Part shown: one piece after another, positions 47,753 through 58,377 of the stretch | Layout of the letters: each line of letters begins with the position of its first letter | How positions within the stretch are numbered: position 1 is the first letter of the stretch | NCBI RefSeq assembly: GCF_001647675.1 | Contig: NZ_CP015594.1 | Span: forward strand, 2,170,001-2,234,000 | Direction: 5' to 3' | Length of the DNA stretch: 64,000 bases | From: Acinetobacter sp. NCu2D-2 | Lineage (GTDB): Bacteria > Pseudomonadota > Gammaproteobacteria > Pseudomonadales > Moraxellaceae | Made by a program: the position numbers and the translations under genes | The notes under the pieces: generated by a model | Told to the model about the DNA's origin: nothing | Seen by the model: the letters and a program-made list of their open reading frames with translations, nothing else | Database searches by the model: none

Positions 47753-49657
47753 TCAAACATTCTGTGCAAGCGCAGACCATGCCTGATTAATTGATTTTTC
47801 AATACCTTGCGCATCGAGACCAGACTGTTGCAACATTTGTGCATGAGTCGCCTGTGCCATGAAGTGATCGGCCAAACCAAGGTTTAAGATTGGTTTGATG
47901 ATCTGTGCTTGTGCTAAATATTCATTGACCGCACTGCCCGCGCCTGCCATTACCGCATGCTCTTCAACAGTCACAAACAATTGTGTATTAGTCGCAATTG
48001 TATCAAGCATTTGAGTATCAAGTGGTTTAATGAAACGCATATTGATCACACGGATCGCCACCTCGTGCTGCGCTGCAAAACGTTCAACGGCTTGAACTGC
48101 AGCCTGAACACGACTACCAAAAGCTAATACTGAAATGTAATCATCAAATTGTTCATTCAAGGTCGCCACAATTTCAGATTGACCAATTGGAATTTCTGTC
48201 ATGTCCTGTTGAATTTCGACACCTAGGCCATTACCGCGTGGGTAACGGACTGCCGCAGGACCATTATATAAATAAGCCGTATGCAGCATTTGACGACATT
48301 CATTTTCGTCTTTTGGTGCCATCAACACTAAATTTGGAATAGTCCGCATATAGGCATAGTCATAGGCCCCTGCATGAGTTGGGCCATCCTCTCCGACTAA
48401 ACCTGCGCGGTCGATACCAAAGGTAACATCCAAATTTTGTAAAGCAACATCATGAACCAATTGGTCATAACCGCGTTGCAAGAAAGTCGAATAAATTGCA
48501 ACAACAGGTTTTAAACCTTCACAGGCCATACCTGCAGCCAAAGTCACCGCATGCTGTTCCGCAATCGCCACATCAAAGAAGCGCTCAGGATAGTCTTTGG
48601 CAAATTTTACCATGCCTGAGCCTTCGCACATCGCAGGAGTAATTGCCAATAAACGTTGATCTTGCGCTGCTTCATCACAGAGCCATTGACCAAATACATC
48701 TGAATATTTCGGTGCAGCAGTTGAAGATGTTGCTGTATTTAATTTGCTAATGGCGTGGTATTTGATTTGATCTGCTTCTGCAGGCGCAAAACCTTTACCC
48801 TTCTTGGTATAGATATGGATTAAACGTGGACCTTTACGTTTTTTCATTGCATTGAACACATGCACAAGTCCTTGCACATCATGTCCGTCAAATGGTCCAA
48901 AGTAGTCAAAGCCAATGGCTTTAAATAAATTATCTGCTGCATCCGTTGCTGCGCTATGCAAACGTGAGTTGTAGCTCCACTCAGGATACGGCTTTACAAA
49001 TGCTTCACCATCATCGGAAATATCAACCGATTCCCCACGCTCCCAAATGGCAGCCAAATGCTTGGCAAAACCACCGGTACTGCATGAGATCGACATATCG
49101 TTATCATTGAGTATGACCATCATGTCCGCGTTATGCGCCACAGCATCATTCATGGCTTCAAACGCCATACCTGCAGTCATCGCACCATCACCAATAATCG
49201 CCACAACTTCACGAGCAATGTCTTGATAACGTGTTGCCAACGCCATACCTAGGCCTGCAGAAATCGCAGTGGATGAATGCCCTACCCCAAAAGTATCGAA
49301 TTCTGATTCTTCACGTGATGGAAATGCGGCTAGACCATCTTTTGCGCGAATTGTGGTGAGCTGTTCACGGCGACCCGTTAATGCTTTATGCGGATAAGCT
49401 TGATGACCCACATCCCAGATCAAACGATCATTGGGTGTGTTAAAACAATAGTGCAATGCGACGCTCAGTTCGATTACACCTAAGTTTGCGCCAAAGTGTC
49501 CACCACTTTGACCTGCAGCATACAAAATAAACTGACGTAACTCATCTGCCACTTGCTCTAACTGGCTTTGCTCAAGTGCCCGCAATTGCTGAGGATGATC
49601 AATTGTATCCAGCAATGGGGTAACAGGGCGTTGAGTTGGTATTTCTGTATACAGCAT
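47753..49657 (-). CDS. dxs: 1-Deoxy-D-xylulose-5-phosphate synthase
   Basis: DXS joins pyruvate and glyceraldehyde 3-phosphate with thiamine diphosphate, the first step of the MEP isoprenoid pathway. From ATG 49657 the protein has 634 residues. The thiamine-binding segment [17 protein letters not shown], the [15 protein letters not shown] signature and a C-terminal transketolase domain are intact. An in-frame TTG three codons earlier is less likely as start. Downstream on the same strand is the IMPase gene, separated by a terminator. Confidence 0.97.
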   Translation of the reverse strand: MLYTEIPTQRPVTPLLDTIDHPQQLRALEQSQLEQVADELRQFILYAAGQSGGHFGANLGVIELSVALHYCFNTPNDRLIWDVGHQAYPHKALTGRREQLTTIRAKDGLAAFPSREESEFDTFGVGHSSTAISAGLGMALATRYQDIAREVVAIIGDGAMTAGMAFEAMNDAVAHNADMMVILNDNDMSISCSTGGFAKHLAAIWERGESVDISDDGEAFVKPYPEWSYNSRLHSAATDAADNLFKAIGFDYFGPFDGHDVQGLVHVFNAMKKRKGPRLIHIYTKKGKGFAPAEADQIKYHAISKLNTATSSTAAPKYSDVFGQWLCDEAAQDQRLLAITPAMCEGSGMVKFAKDYPERFFDVAIAEQHAVTLAAGMACEGLKPVVAIYSTFLQRGYDQLVHDVALQNLDVTFGIDRAGLVGEDGPTHAGAYDYAYMRTIPNLVLMAPKDENECRQMLHTAYLYNGPAAVRYPRGNGLGVEIQQDMTEIPIGQSEIVATLNEQFDDYISVLAFGSRVQAAVQAVERFAAQHEVAIRVINMRFIKPLDTQMLDTIATNTQLFVTVEEHAVMAGAGSAVNEYLAQAQIIKPILNLGLADHFMAQATHAQMLQQSGLDAQGIEKSINQAWSALAQNV

Positions 49658-49965
49658 AAATGGCAAAGCCTTCTAAAGCCTGGCAAATCCTAAGCTAGGT
49701 AAATGGGGAGTACCCGATCATATAGTTGAATTGTAGCAGCTTCAATTCAGTAACGCTCAAGGCGATGTAATGTTAAACAATCGTTTTATCGGGCTAAAAA
49801 AATTGCAGGCTACGATTATCCTGAATAACATTACTAATTATCAACTATTATCGTGTGCTTTATACAAAAAAGAAAATGTTCTCCATAAATTCCTATATGC
49901 AATCCTACTAATGTTTAATCATTACGCTATACTTTGAGCAATTTCAGGATTTAACAGGTTTAGTT
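49658..49965. other. Divergent promoter region of dxs and ribA
   Basis: This 308-base AT-rich region separates divergent dxs and ribA. TATACT at about 49930 is the best -10 for ribA, but its -35 partner (CTACTA, 17 bases upstream) is weak. I looked for an FMN riboswitch and found no conserved RFN core. No gene is seen. Confidence 0.5.
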
Positions 49966-50568
49966 GTGCCGATCGAATTTGTTGCGACTTCAAGATTACC
50001 TACCGCACATGGTGAATTTAAAATTTCAGTGTTTCAAGATCCTCAAACAGGTGAAGAACATGTGGCTTTATCTAAAGGTTTAGAAGAAGCATCTGATGAG
50101 CCAGTAGTGGTACGTATTCATTCTGAATGTTTAACGGGTGATGCTTTTGCCTCACTCAAATGCGACTGTGGTCCACAGCTACAAGCCACTCAAAAACTAA
50201 TTAATGAAATTGGTCGTGGTGTGATTTTATATTTGCGCCAAGAAGGTCGCGGGATTGGTCTGACCAATAAAATTCGTGCCTATGCCTTGCAAGATCAAGG
50301 GCATGATACGGTTGATGCCAACCTCATGCTCAACCTCCCCGCCGATGCACGTAAGTATGATATGTGTAGCATTATGCTAGATCATTTAAATGTTAAAGCA
50401 GTGCGCTTAGTCACCAACAATCCACTGAAGATTCAAGCATTAAAAGATCAAGGCATTAATGTGGTCGGTCGTGTGCCATTAACTGTGGGCTTAAACCCGT
50501 TTAATGAGCAATATTTAAAAACCAAACATGACCGTATGTCACATATGTATCAAAAGGAAGATTTTTGA
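49966..50568 (+). CDS. ribA: GTP cyclohydrolase II
   Basis: RibA opens GTP in the first step of riboflavin synthesis. The 200-residue stand-alone enzyme binds zinc with Cys55, Cys66 and Cys68 ([16 protein letters not shown]), and has the conserved [10 protein letters not shown] segment. It starts with GTG, with AGG seven bases upstream. No ribB domain is fused. Confidence 0.95.
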   Translation: MPIEFVATSRLPTAHGEFKISVFQDPQTGEEHVALSKGLEEASDEPVVVRIHSECLTGDAFASLKCDCGPQLQATQKLINEIGRGVILYLRQEGRGIGLTNKIRAYALQDQGHDTVDANLMLNLPADARKYDMCSIMLDHLNVKAVRLVTNNPLKIQALKDQGINVVGRVPLTVGLNPFNEQYLKTKHDRMSHMYQKEDF

Positions 50569-50594
50569 TTAAAGCTTTCCTACCCTCCTCTTAA

Positions 50595-50704
50595 GAATCC
50601 CTCCAAACCTCCCTTTAAAAAAGGGAGGCTTCCCATTTTAGCTTAAGAAGGGCGTTCCCCCTCCTTTTCAAAGAAATGGCAATCCCTCCTTTCCTAAAGG
50701 AGGG
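50595..50704. repeat. Dispersed hairpin repeat, copy C
   Basis: AATCCCTCCAAACCTCCC is followed by CCTCCCTTT-AAA-AAAGGGAGG and later by CCCTCCTTT-CCT-AAAGGAGGG (50684-50704). It lies between convergent ribA and hemN. The stems are identical to copies A and B while the loops differ, which argues for a structural role. Confidence 0.85.
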
Positions 50705-50721
50705 TTGGGGTGGATTACCAA

Positions 50722-52095
50722 TTAAATCGTCATCGAAAAAATCCGATTCTCAGGCTTGTTGCGCTTCAGTCTTAAATCAAAGGCCATACAAATATTACGA
50801 ACGAAAGGCTTGCCCGCTTCTAAAATTGTGACCGATGCGTCTTCAATTTGAATCAAACCATCTTGCTGCATTTCTGCTAATTGTGCCAAAACAGACTTAA
50901 TCTCGGGAAATTGCATGTCGGGATTGACCCATGAGGTTTGGAAGCTACACATCAAATTTAAAATATGTTTACGGATGATCAAATCTTCCTGATTCAAGAT
51001 ATGCCCTTTAAAGACGGGAATCTGATTTTGCTCGAGCAAGGCATAGTATTCATCTAAAGTTTTCACGTTTTGCGCAAAGCTGTACCAACTGTCACTAATC
51101 GATGAAATCCCGAGACCAATCATCACTTGCGTTTTTGATGCGGTATAGCCCATAAAGTTCCGATGCAAACTTCCTGCTTTAAAGGACTGATACATGCTGT
51201 CTTTTGCGAGAGCAAAATGATCCATACCAATTTCATGATAGCCATGCTGTAGCAGTTTCTTTTTGCCCTTTTCATAACATTGACGTTTGATGTCATCTTT
51301 CGGGACATCTGCATCTTTAAAACCGCGTTGACCATTGCCTTTAATCCATGGCACATGCGCATAGCTATACAAAGCCAAACGATCCGGCATTAAGGTATTG
51401 GTTTGATCAATTGTATTTAAAACATCTTCTAAACTTTGAAATGGCAGGCCAAAGACTAAATCATGTGAAATAGAGGTATAGCCAATCTCACGCGCCCACT
51501 CAGTGACGTTTTTGACATTTTCATAGGGTTGAATACGGTGAATGGCTTTCTGCACAGTTTCGTTATAGTCCTGCACGCCATAACTGACACGTCGAAATCC
51601 GACATCATAGAGCGCCTGCAAATGTTCACGTGTGGTGTTGTTGGGATGTCCCTCAAAACTAAACTCATGCTCATCTGCAACTTCAGCTTTAGCCAATATT
51701 CCCTTAATCAACTGTGTTAAATGTTCAGGACTAAAAAATGTCGGGGTTCCCCCACCCAAATGAATTTCTTTAATACGTGGTTTATCGACCAACAGATCAC
51801 AATAGAGCTGCCATTCTTTTAGCACCGCCTGAATATAAGGTTGTTCCATTTCATGCTTTTTGGTCACACGTTTATGACAACCGCAAAAGGTACATAAGCT
51901 TTCACAAAAAGGCAGATGAATATAAAGACTGATCCCTTCACTTACATTCGACTCATCAAAGGAAGTTTTCAGTGTGTGTTGCCACTCTTTCAGTGAAAAA
52001 TGCTCATTTTCCCAATACGGCACGGTTGGATAACTGGTATAGCGCGGCCCTGGCACATTATATTTTTGAATCAATGAATTGACAGATCCCGACAT
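50722..52095 (-). CDS. hemN: Oxygen-independent coproporphyrinogen III oxidase
   Basis: HemN is a radical SAM enzyme that decarboxylates coproporphyrinogen III without oxygen. The 457-residue protein has the cluster motif at Cys64, Cys68 and Cys71 with Cys73 (FCESLCTFCGC), as in E. coli HemN (62, 66, 69, 71). It is divergent from hemF, so both versions of this step are neighbours. I see no clear Anr/Fnr box (TTGAT-N4-ATCAA) between them. Confidence 0.95.
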   Translation of the reverse strand: MSGSVNSLIQKYNVPGPRYTSYPTVPYWENEHFSLKEWQHTLKTSFDESNVSEGISLYIHLPFCESLCTFCGCHKRVTKKHEMEQPYIQAVLKEWQLYCDLLVDKPRIKEIHLGGGTPTFFSPEHLTQLIKGILAKAEVADEHEFSFEGHPNNTTREHLQALYDVGFRRVSYGVQDYNETVQKAIHRIQPYENVKNVTEWAREIGYTSISHDLVFGLPFQSLEDVLNTIDQTNTLMPDRLALYSYAHVPWIKGNGQRGFKDADVPKDDIKRQCYEKGKKKLLQHGYHEIGMDHFALAKDSMYQSFKAGSLHRNFMGYTASKTQVMIGLGISSISDSWYSFAQNVKTLDEYYALLEQNQIPVFKGHILNQEDLIIRKHILNLMCSFQTSWVNPDMQFPEIKSVLAQLAEMQQDGLIQIEDASVTILEAGKPFVRNICMAFDLRLKRNKPENRIFSMTI

Positions 52096-52292
52096 AATCA
52101 GCGCACCTTAAAAAAGAAAAAATGACATCGCAATTGCTGCGTATTCCTGCATTGTGATCAGCCACAAATAACATTTCAACCTAGCAGATTGGTCGGAATT
52201 CAGTGGCATGACACAAGGTATTCTCTATTTTCCCAATAAGCTTGATTGAGAAATACACCTTAATTTTTTATGTAATTTATGCTTTGATGTGA

Positions 52293-53267
<975 letters not shown>

Positions 53268-53271
53268 TCCT

Positions 53272-53301
53272 AAAAAAAGCCTCACTTTGTGAGGTTTTTT
53301 T
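53272..53301. terminator. Terminator of hemF
   Basis: AAGCCTCAC and GTGAGGTT form a stem with a TTT loop, followed by seven T. Confidence 0.88.
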
Positions 53302-53428
53302 AAATAAAAAAGACTTCTCGATTTTTTTGCTGCATACTGTTTTTAGAAATAGATGTCAGATTTTTTAATCATGCACGTAGTGAACGAAATCGCTCTATTC
53401 ATTACCTGTACTGAACAAGGATTAAGAC

Positions 53429-53635
53429 ATGAATCAACAAAAAATTAGCAGTCGTCCAATTTTATTTTGGACCTTGGCCATTGCCCTACTTAGCTCAATT
53501 AGCACAGTCATCTTTAGTGAAACGATCTTAAACGACAGTCTTGGTACACTCATGATTGTGATGAGTTCTATCGGCTTAGTCATCTATGGCTCACTTCGCC
53601 TTTTAGAAGGTATTTATAATATCTGTAACCCATAG
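53429..53635 (+). CDS. Small membrane protein, two helices, uncharacterised
   Basis: I do not recognise this 68-residue protein. It has a polar N-terminus (MNQQKISSRP), one hydrophobic helix at about 11-30 (ILFWTLAIALLSSISTVIF) and a second at about 40-58 (LMIVMSSIGLVIYGSLRLL). AAGGATTAAGAC precedes its ATG and serves as ribosome site. It sits alone between hemF and aroE, with no visible terminator before aroE. Confidence 0.7.
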   Translation: MNQQKISSRPILFWTLAIALLSSISTVIFSETILNDSLGTLMIVMSSIGLVIYGSLRLLEGIYNICNP

Positions 53636-53726
53636 AATATTTGAGCTTTTCATTTTATTGTAGGCTTTAGCCGATCTATATTTTGCCGTATAGTATTGCC
53701 AAAATTTCAACACTCGGATCTCGGCT

Positions 53727-54515
53727 ATGAGTAAACAATTCGCAGTTATTGGCAATCCCATTGAGCAATCACGCTCCCCTGAACTTCATCATGCGTTCGC
53801 AGCCAAAACTGGAATTGATTTAACCTATAGCAAGCGCCTTGCCCCACTTGATGGTTTTGATGCGAGTGTCGAAGATTTCTTCTCTCATGGCGGCATTGGT
53901 ATGAATGTCACTGTGCCATTTAAAGAACAAGCCTTTGCGAAATGCCAAGTCTTGACTGAACGTGCTCAGATTGCCAAAGCAGTCAATACGCTGTGGGTGG
54001 AAGATGGTGTATTGCATGGTGACAACACCGATGGACAAGGTTTGGTCGATGCCATTCATGCACTCGACTGGTCATTAAACAATACAGATATTTTGATCAT
54101 TGGTGCAGGCGGTGCAACACGCGGCGTCATTTATCCATTGGTACAAGCAGGTGCAAAAAAAATTGTGATTGCCAATCGCACTTTAGCGCGTGCTGAACAG
54201 TTGGTTGCAGATCTACGCGATGCTGTTCCACAAGCGGAACTTGCAGCGATTTCACTGAATGATCTCGCGGGTGAATTTGATTTAGTGATTAATGCGACGT
54301 CTGCAAGTTTAAGTGGCGATGTACTGGTTTTACCAGAAAGCTTACAGTTTACACATGCCTACGAAATGGCCTATGGCAAACCATCGAGTTTTATTGATCA
54401 AGCCCAAGCACGCAATATTCCGACATCTGAGGGCTATGGCATGCTTGTGGGTCAAGCGATTGAGTCCTTTAGAATTTGGAATGGCGTTAAACCAAACCTA
54501 AAAGATTTTCTCTAA
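53727..54515 (+). CDS. aroE: Shikimate dehydrogenase
   Basis: AroE reduces 3-dehydroshikimate to shikimate with NADPH in aromatic amino acid synthesis. The 262-residue protein has the substrate site SRSPELHH, catalytic Lys66 in NVTVPFKEQAF and Asp102 in NTDGQGL, a NADP-binding GAGGATRG loop and NRT (arginine for NADP) following. It is the standard length. Confidence 0.97.
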   Translation: MSKQFAVIGNPIEQSRSPELHHAFAAKTGIDLTYSKRLAPLDGFDASVEDFFSHGGIGMNVTVPFKEQAFAKCQVLTERAQIAKAVNTLWVEDGVLHGDNTDGQGLVDAIHALDWSLNNTDILIIGAGGATRGVIYPLVQAGAKKIVIANRTLARAEQLVADLRDAVPQAELAAISLNDLAGEFDLVINATSASLSGDVLVLPESLQFTHAYEMAYGKPSSFIDQAQARNIPTSEGYGMLVGQAIESFRIWNGVKPNLKDFL

Positions 54516-54535
54516 GATTTAAGACAGTGAATTTT

Positions 54536-54562
54536 AAAAGCCGCATAATGCGGCTTTTGTTT
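54536..54562 (+). terminator. Terminator of aroE
   Basis: AAAAGCCGCAT and ATGCGGCTTTT form a perfect 11-bp stem, followed by GTTT. Confidence 0.85.
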
Positions 54563-54892
54563 CTTTGAATGACACTTAAAATATCCTATTGGTTTTTTTG
54601 ACGTAAAATTTTATACCGATAAAATTCGACATCTGTTTATTATTCACACAAAATTTAACTTGTATAAAATTCATCTTTAACGCTAAATAATGATCACAAC
54701 GATACTTTTATAATTTTAATTTGGGTTTGATGGAATTCTTTTCACATTGTTTTTGCGAATACTAATAAAACTTTCAATTCGCCTTTCTGACATTTTAAAT
54801 GGCTCACCTTATCAATGTTTTTTACAGCGCAATGTGAATAATCAAAGAATCGATACAGATAATCCAATACTATTTTAATCAGGATTAAACGC
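54563..54892. other. Upstream region of the acyl-CoA dehydrogenase at 54893
   Basis: The 330 bases are strongly AT-rich and have no gene. TTGACG (54598-54603) and TAAAAT (54620-54625) are 16 bases apart and form the best promoter, which would give a leader of about 260 bases. AGGATTAAACGC precedes the ATG as ribosome site. Confidence 0.5.
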
Positions 54893-56716
54893 ATGCCAGC
54901 TTATAAAGCCCCTTTACATGACATTCGCTTCTTAATGAACGAAGTGCTTGATTACCCTGCTCACTATCAAAAACTGTCAAATGGTGAAAATGCTGATCCA
55001 GATACAGTAGATATGATTTTAGAAGGTGCGGCAGATTTCTGTGAAAATGTTCTCTCACCTTTAAATCAAAGTGGTGATGAAGAAGGCTGTCATTTTAAAG
55101 ACGGCGAAGTCACTACACCGAAAGGCTTTAAAGAAGCATACGACCAGTTCGTACAAGGTGGTTGGCAAGGTTTATCTTATCCTGAAGAATTTGGTGGTCA
55201 GAATCTGCCTCAATCATTGAACCTTGTTAAGTCTGAAATGATGGGTACGGCTAACTGGTCATTCCAAATGTATCCTGGTTTGAGTGTTGGCTGTATCAAC
55301 ACCATCATTCAATTCGGTTCAGATGAGCAAAAGAATCTTTATCTTCCTCATCTCGTTGCAGGTACATGGTCAGGTACGATGTGTTTGACTGAACCACAAT
55401 GTGGTACTGACTTGGGTCAGGTCAAAACCAAAGCTGAACCGAATGCAGATGGTACCTACTCAATTTCTGGTACAAAAATCTTCATCTCTGCAGGTGAACA
55501 TGATTTAACTGAAAATATCATCCATATCGTGCTTGCACGTCTTCCAGATGCGCCAGTAGGTACACGTGGTATTTCACTCTTCATCGTACCTAAGTTTATT
55601 GCCAATACAGATGGCAGCATCGGTGAACGTAACCCTGTAAATTGTGGTTCAATCGAGCACAAAATGGGGATCCGTGCCTCTGCGACAGCAGTATTAAACT
55701 TTGATAATGCTGTTGGTTACCTCATTGGTGAAAAACATAAAGGTTTACACGCAATGTTTACCTTTATGAACACAGCGCGTATTGGTACAGCAATTCAAGG
55801 TATCTGTCATGCAGAATTGGCATTCCAAGGTGCATTGCCTTATGCCAAAGAACGTATGTCGATGCGTGCGCTTTCAGGTAAAAAAGACCCTGAAAAAGTG
55901 GCTGATGCCATCATTCACCATGCTGACGTACGTCGTATGTTATTGACACAAAAAGCCATCGCTGAAGGTGGTCGCTCAATGATTTATTATGCCGCGCAAA
56001 TCGCAGATAAAATGACGGATGCCCTACTTCGTGGTGATACCGCAGAGTTTGAACAGCACGATGATCATTTAGGCTTCTATACACCAATTCTAAAAGGCTT
56101 CTTGACTGAAATGGGTTATGAAGCAGCAAACCATGGTATGCAAGTGTATGGTGGTCATGGCTATATTAAAGAATGGGGTATGGAGCAAATCGTACGTGAC
56201 TCACGTATCTCTACTCTTTACGAAGGAACAACTGGTGTACAAGCACTGGATTTGATCGGTCGTAAAGTTTTACTAACCTCTAAAGGTAAAGTGATTCGTG
56301 ACTATACCGCTGAAATCTTGAAGTTCTGTGGTCAGCACGCACGTAACAAATACATGCGCCGTTTTGCATGGGACTTAACTAAGCTATGTGCACAGTGGAA
56401 TGCTTTAACTGTACGTATTATGCTTGCTGCACGTAAAGACCGTGACATCGTGTCATCTGCTTCTGTTGATTTCTTGATGTTCTCAGGTTACGTGATGATG
56501 GCTTACTTCTGGGCTCAACAAGCAGCCGTTGCATCTGCAAAATTGGCATCAGGTGATGGTGCTGAAGTCCCTGAATTCTATAAAGCGAAAATCAAAACAG
56601 CGGACTTCTACTTCGAACGCATGTTGCCACGTGCACAAGGTCATGCTGAAGCAATGGTGAATCCATCTAAGACCATGACTTCTCTTGCTGCTGAACATTT
56701 TAGTTTTGACTATTAA
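54893..56716 (+). CDS. Acyl-CoA dehydrogenase, 600-residue class with extra C-terminal domain
   Basis: This 607-residue flavoenzyme belongs to the larger acyl-CoA dehydrogenase class with an added C-terminal helical domain, like DmdC-type or AidB-related proteins. It has TEPQCGTDLGQVKT (FAD and substrate contact) and the catalytic glutamate in LYEGTTG at residue 444, unlike the LCAD-type enzyme at 5232. HGGHGY-like VYGGHGYIKEWGMEQ precedes it. Likely substrates are long or modified acyl-CoAs. It is followed by a terminator and an IS element. Confidence 0.92.
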   Translation: MPAYKAPLHDIRFLMNEVLDYPAHYQKLSNGENADPDTVDMILEGAADFCENVLSPLNQSGDEEGCHFKDGEVTTPKGFKEAYDQFVQGGWQGLSYPEEFGGQNLPQSLNLVKSEMMGTANWSFQMYPGLSVGCINTIIQFGSDEQKNLYLPHLVAGTWSGTMCLTEPQCGTDLGQVKTKAEPNADGTYSISGTKIFISAGEHDLTENIIHIVLARLPDAPVGTRGISLFIVPKFIANTDGSIGERNPVNCGSIEHKMGIRASATAVLNFDNAVGYLIGEKHKGLHAMFTFMNTARIGTAIQGICHAELAFQGALPYAKERMSMRALSGKKDPEKVADAIIHHADVRRMLLTQKAIAEGGRSMIYYAAQIADKMTDALLRGDTAEFEQHDDHLGFYTPILKGFLTEMGYEAANHGMQVYGGHGYIKEWGMEQIVRDSRISTLYEGTTGVQALDLIGRKVLLTSKGKVIRDYTAEILKFCGQHARNKYMRRFAWDLTKLCAQWNALTVRIMLAARKDRDIVSSASVDFLMFSGYVMMAYFWAQQAAVASAKLASGDGAEVPEFYKAKIKTADFYFERMLPRAQGHAEAMVNPSKTMTSLAAEHFSFDY

Positions 56717-56737
56717 TTCAAAAAGTTAGCATTAAAT

Positions 56738-56768
56738 AGAGAGCACTTCGGTGCTCTTTATTTTTTTA
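56738..56768 (+). terminator. Terminator of the acyl-CoA dehydrogenase gene
   Basis: GAGCAC-TTCG-GTGCTC is a stem with a stable UUCG tetraloop, followed by TTTATTTTTTT. Confidence 0.88.
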
Positions 56769-56834
56769 AGATGATAAATTTCAAGTTTGCTTATTCTTTA
56801 ATCACTCATTTTCTATTTTTTAAATGTGGCGGAT

Positions 56835-57797
56835 TCAAACGGCAAGTGCAACAGTATAAAAACCAGCCATAACTTCACTCGGTGTATACCAACCTAGTGT
56901 TTTTCTAGGACGATGGTTGAGTGCAAATTCTATCTGCTCTATTTGTTCGTTTGACACATCATCAAACGATGATGATTTTGGCAGATATTGACGGATTAAA
57001 CCATTCGTATTTTCATTTCTAGCTCGCTGAATAGACTTGTAAGGATCAGCAAAATACGTCTCTATCCCAGCATCAGTAATTCTTTTGTGTTCGGAAAATT
57101 CTTTGCCATTATCAAATGTCACACTATAAGCATGGCTCATTTGTAAACGATCTAATGCACAAGTAATCGTTTGAGAGGATGCTCTCGTTGGCCCTAAATG
57201 AACAATATGTACATACAGGCTCTTTCGATCAACGAGTGTCAATAAAGCACCTTTATGATGTTTACCAATCACCGTGTCACCTTCGAAATCTCCTAAACGT
57301 TGTCGTTGATCAATGACCTGGTCTCTGCAGTGAATACTTGTTTTATCAATGATTTGCCCCCTACGATCCGTGTTTTTGTAACCGCGTTTTCGATATTTCT
57401 TCTGATGCCTTAAGTGTAGATGGAGTTTACCTCCTTGTGATTTATCTTGATAAATGTACTGGTAAATCCACTCATGTGAAGGTACATCCAGCCAACCGCG
57501 TTGTGTTAAAGCACCTGAAATTTGTTCTGGTGACCAGTCCAAACCAATCAAATAATCAATATAAGCGAAGGCAAATGCTGTCATTGATGATGAAGGACGG
57601 TACCGTCTTTGACTTGCAAATTTAGCTGCCTGTTGAGCTCTATATCCACGTTGCCCAGTATTTCTTTTTATTTCACGGTAGATGGTTGATCGTGAACGTC
57701 CTAACTCCCGAGCAAGGGTAGCAATTGAACTTTTACTTTTCAAAGTAGCATAAATTTCGTATCTTTCATCTTGAGAAAGTTGGGTGTATTTCTTCAT
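56835..57797 (-). CDS. IS30-family transposase
   Basis: The 320-residue transposase has an N-terminal helix-turn-helix (LARELGRSRSTIYREIKRN) and a DDE catalytic domain with Asp174 (FEGDTVIG), Asp229 (TFDNGKEF) and Glu262 (NENTNGLIR). All three are present, so it may be active. The stop codon lies within the left terminal repeat. Its leader can fold in two competing ways (see findings). Confidence 0.95.
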   Translation of the reverse strand: MKKYTQLSQDERYEIYATLKSKSSIATLARELGRSRSTIYREIKRNTGQRGYRAQQAAKFASQRRYRPSSSMTAFAFAYIDYLIGLDWSPEQISGALTQRGWLDVPSHEWIYQYIYQDKSQGGKLHLHLRHQKKYRKRGYKNTDRRGQIIDKTSIHCRDQVIDQRQRLGDFEGDTVIGKHHKGALLTLVDRKSLYVHIVHLGPTRASSQTITCALDRLQMSHAYSVTFDNGKEFSEHKRITDAGIETYFADPYKSIQRARNENTNGLIRQYLPKSSSFDDVSNEQIEQIEFALNHRPRKTLGWYTPSEVMAGFYTVALAV

Positions 57798-57864
57798 TGT
57801 GTGCTTTCCAATTGCGAGTTGAAAAAGTCTAATGATTCTATGAATACACCTAACTTTTTCAACT
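57776..57864 (-). other. Competing RNA hairpins at the transposase start
   Basis: AGTTGAAAAAGT and its exact complement (57817-57828, 57853-57864) can pair upstream of the gene. Overlapping bases 57843-57857 can instead pair with codons 3 to 8 of the transposase (57776-57790), 14 of 15 bases matching. The two folds exclude one another. Confidence 0.6.
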
Positions 57865-57944
57865 AACTACAAATGTGTTGCACTTGGGATTTGAATATGC
57901 GTGTCTATATTTCAAATGCATATAAAATAATGCGCATAATATTC

Positions 57945-57972
57945 TTGAATAATTCCGAATTCAGGGTATGAT
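57945..57972 (+). promoter_or_regulatory. Candidate promoter of the cold-shock gene
   Basis: TTGAAT (57945-57950) and TATGAT (57967-57972) are separated by 16 bases. The start near 57980 gives a leader of about 165 bases, as for cspA-type genes. Confidence 0.5.
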
Positions 57973-58146
57973 GAATGCAACTAGAAAAATTCTTGTTTTG
58001 GTAAGTCTTCTTTAAGTATCGCAGTTTTAGTCATAAACCTTCGTTTTTTATAGATCAAAAGCTCCATCCTTTTTATTTTTCAAAGTTACAGTTTAGTCAT
58101 CTTCAAGCTTGGCTATGAATCAATATAAAACTCTATAGGTTACACT

Positions 58147-58356
58147 ATGTCTAATACAGTTACTGGTACAGTAAAATGGTTTAACGAAACTAAAGGTTTC
58201 GGTTTCATTCAACAAGACAACGGTCCAGATGTTTTCGCTCACTTCAGCGAAATCCAAGGTTCAGGTTTCAAAACTTTAGCTGAAGGCCAAAAGGTTTCTT
58301 TCAGCGTTGCTCAAGGTCAAAAAGGCCCTACAGCGACTAACATCACTGCAATCTAA
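58147..58356 (+). CDS. Cold-shock domain protein (CspA family)
   Basis: CspA-type proteins bind single-stranded RNA and keep mRNA unfolded. The 69-residue protein has the RNP1 motif KGFGFIQQ and RNP2 VFAHF, and contains the full five-stranded OB fold. The long upstream leader supports cold-shock or growth-phase control at mRNA level. The specific paralogue cannot be named. Confidence 0.95.
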   Translation: MSNTVTGTVKWFNETKGFGFIQQDNGPDVFAHFSEIQGSGFKTLAEGQKVSFSVAQGQKGPTATNITAI

Positions 58357-58377
58357 TTTGTTGCATTGACGCTAGAT

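Larger units (their letters stand above)
56833..57896. mobile_element. IS30-family insertion sequence
   Basis: The 1,064-bp element has imperfect terminal inverted repeats of 21 bp; both ends share ATTCAAA and CAAGTGCAACA with three mismatched bases between. It carries one transposase gene on the minus strand. A clear target duplication is not seen: flanks read ...GTGGCGG and ATGCGTG..., unless the ends are trimmed by two bases, leaving AT on both sides. It lies between an acyl-CoA dehydrogenase terminator and the csp promoter, which starts 49 bp beyond its end. Confidence 0.9.

Noticed and set aside
49870..49965. Possible FMN riboswitch before ribA
   Set aside because: The leader is too short and AT-rich and lacks the conserved RFN helices.
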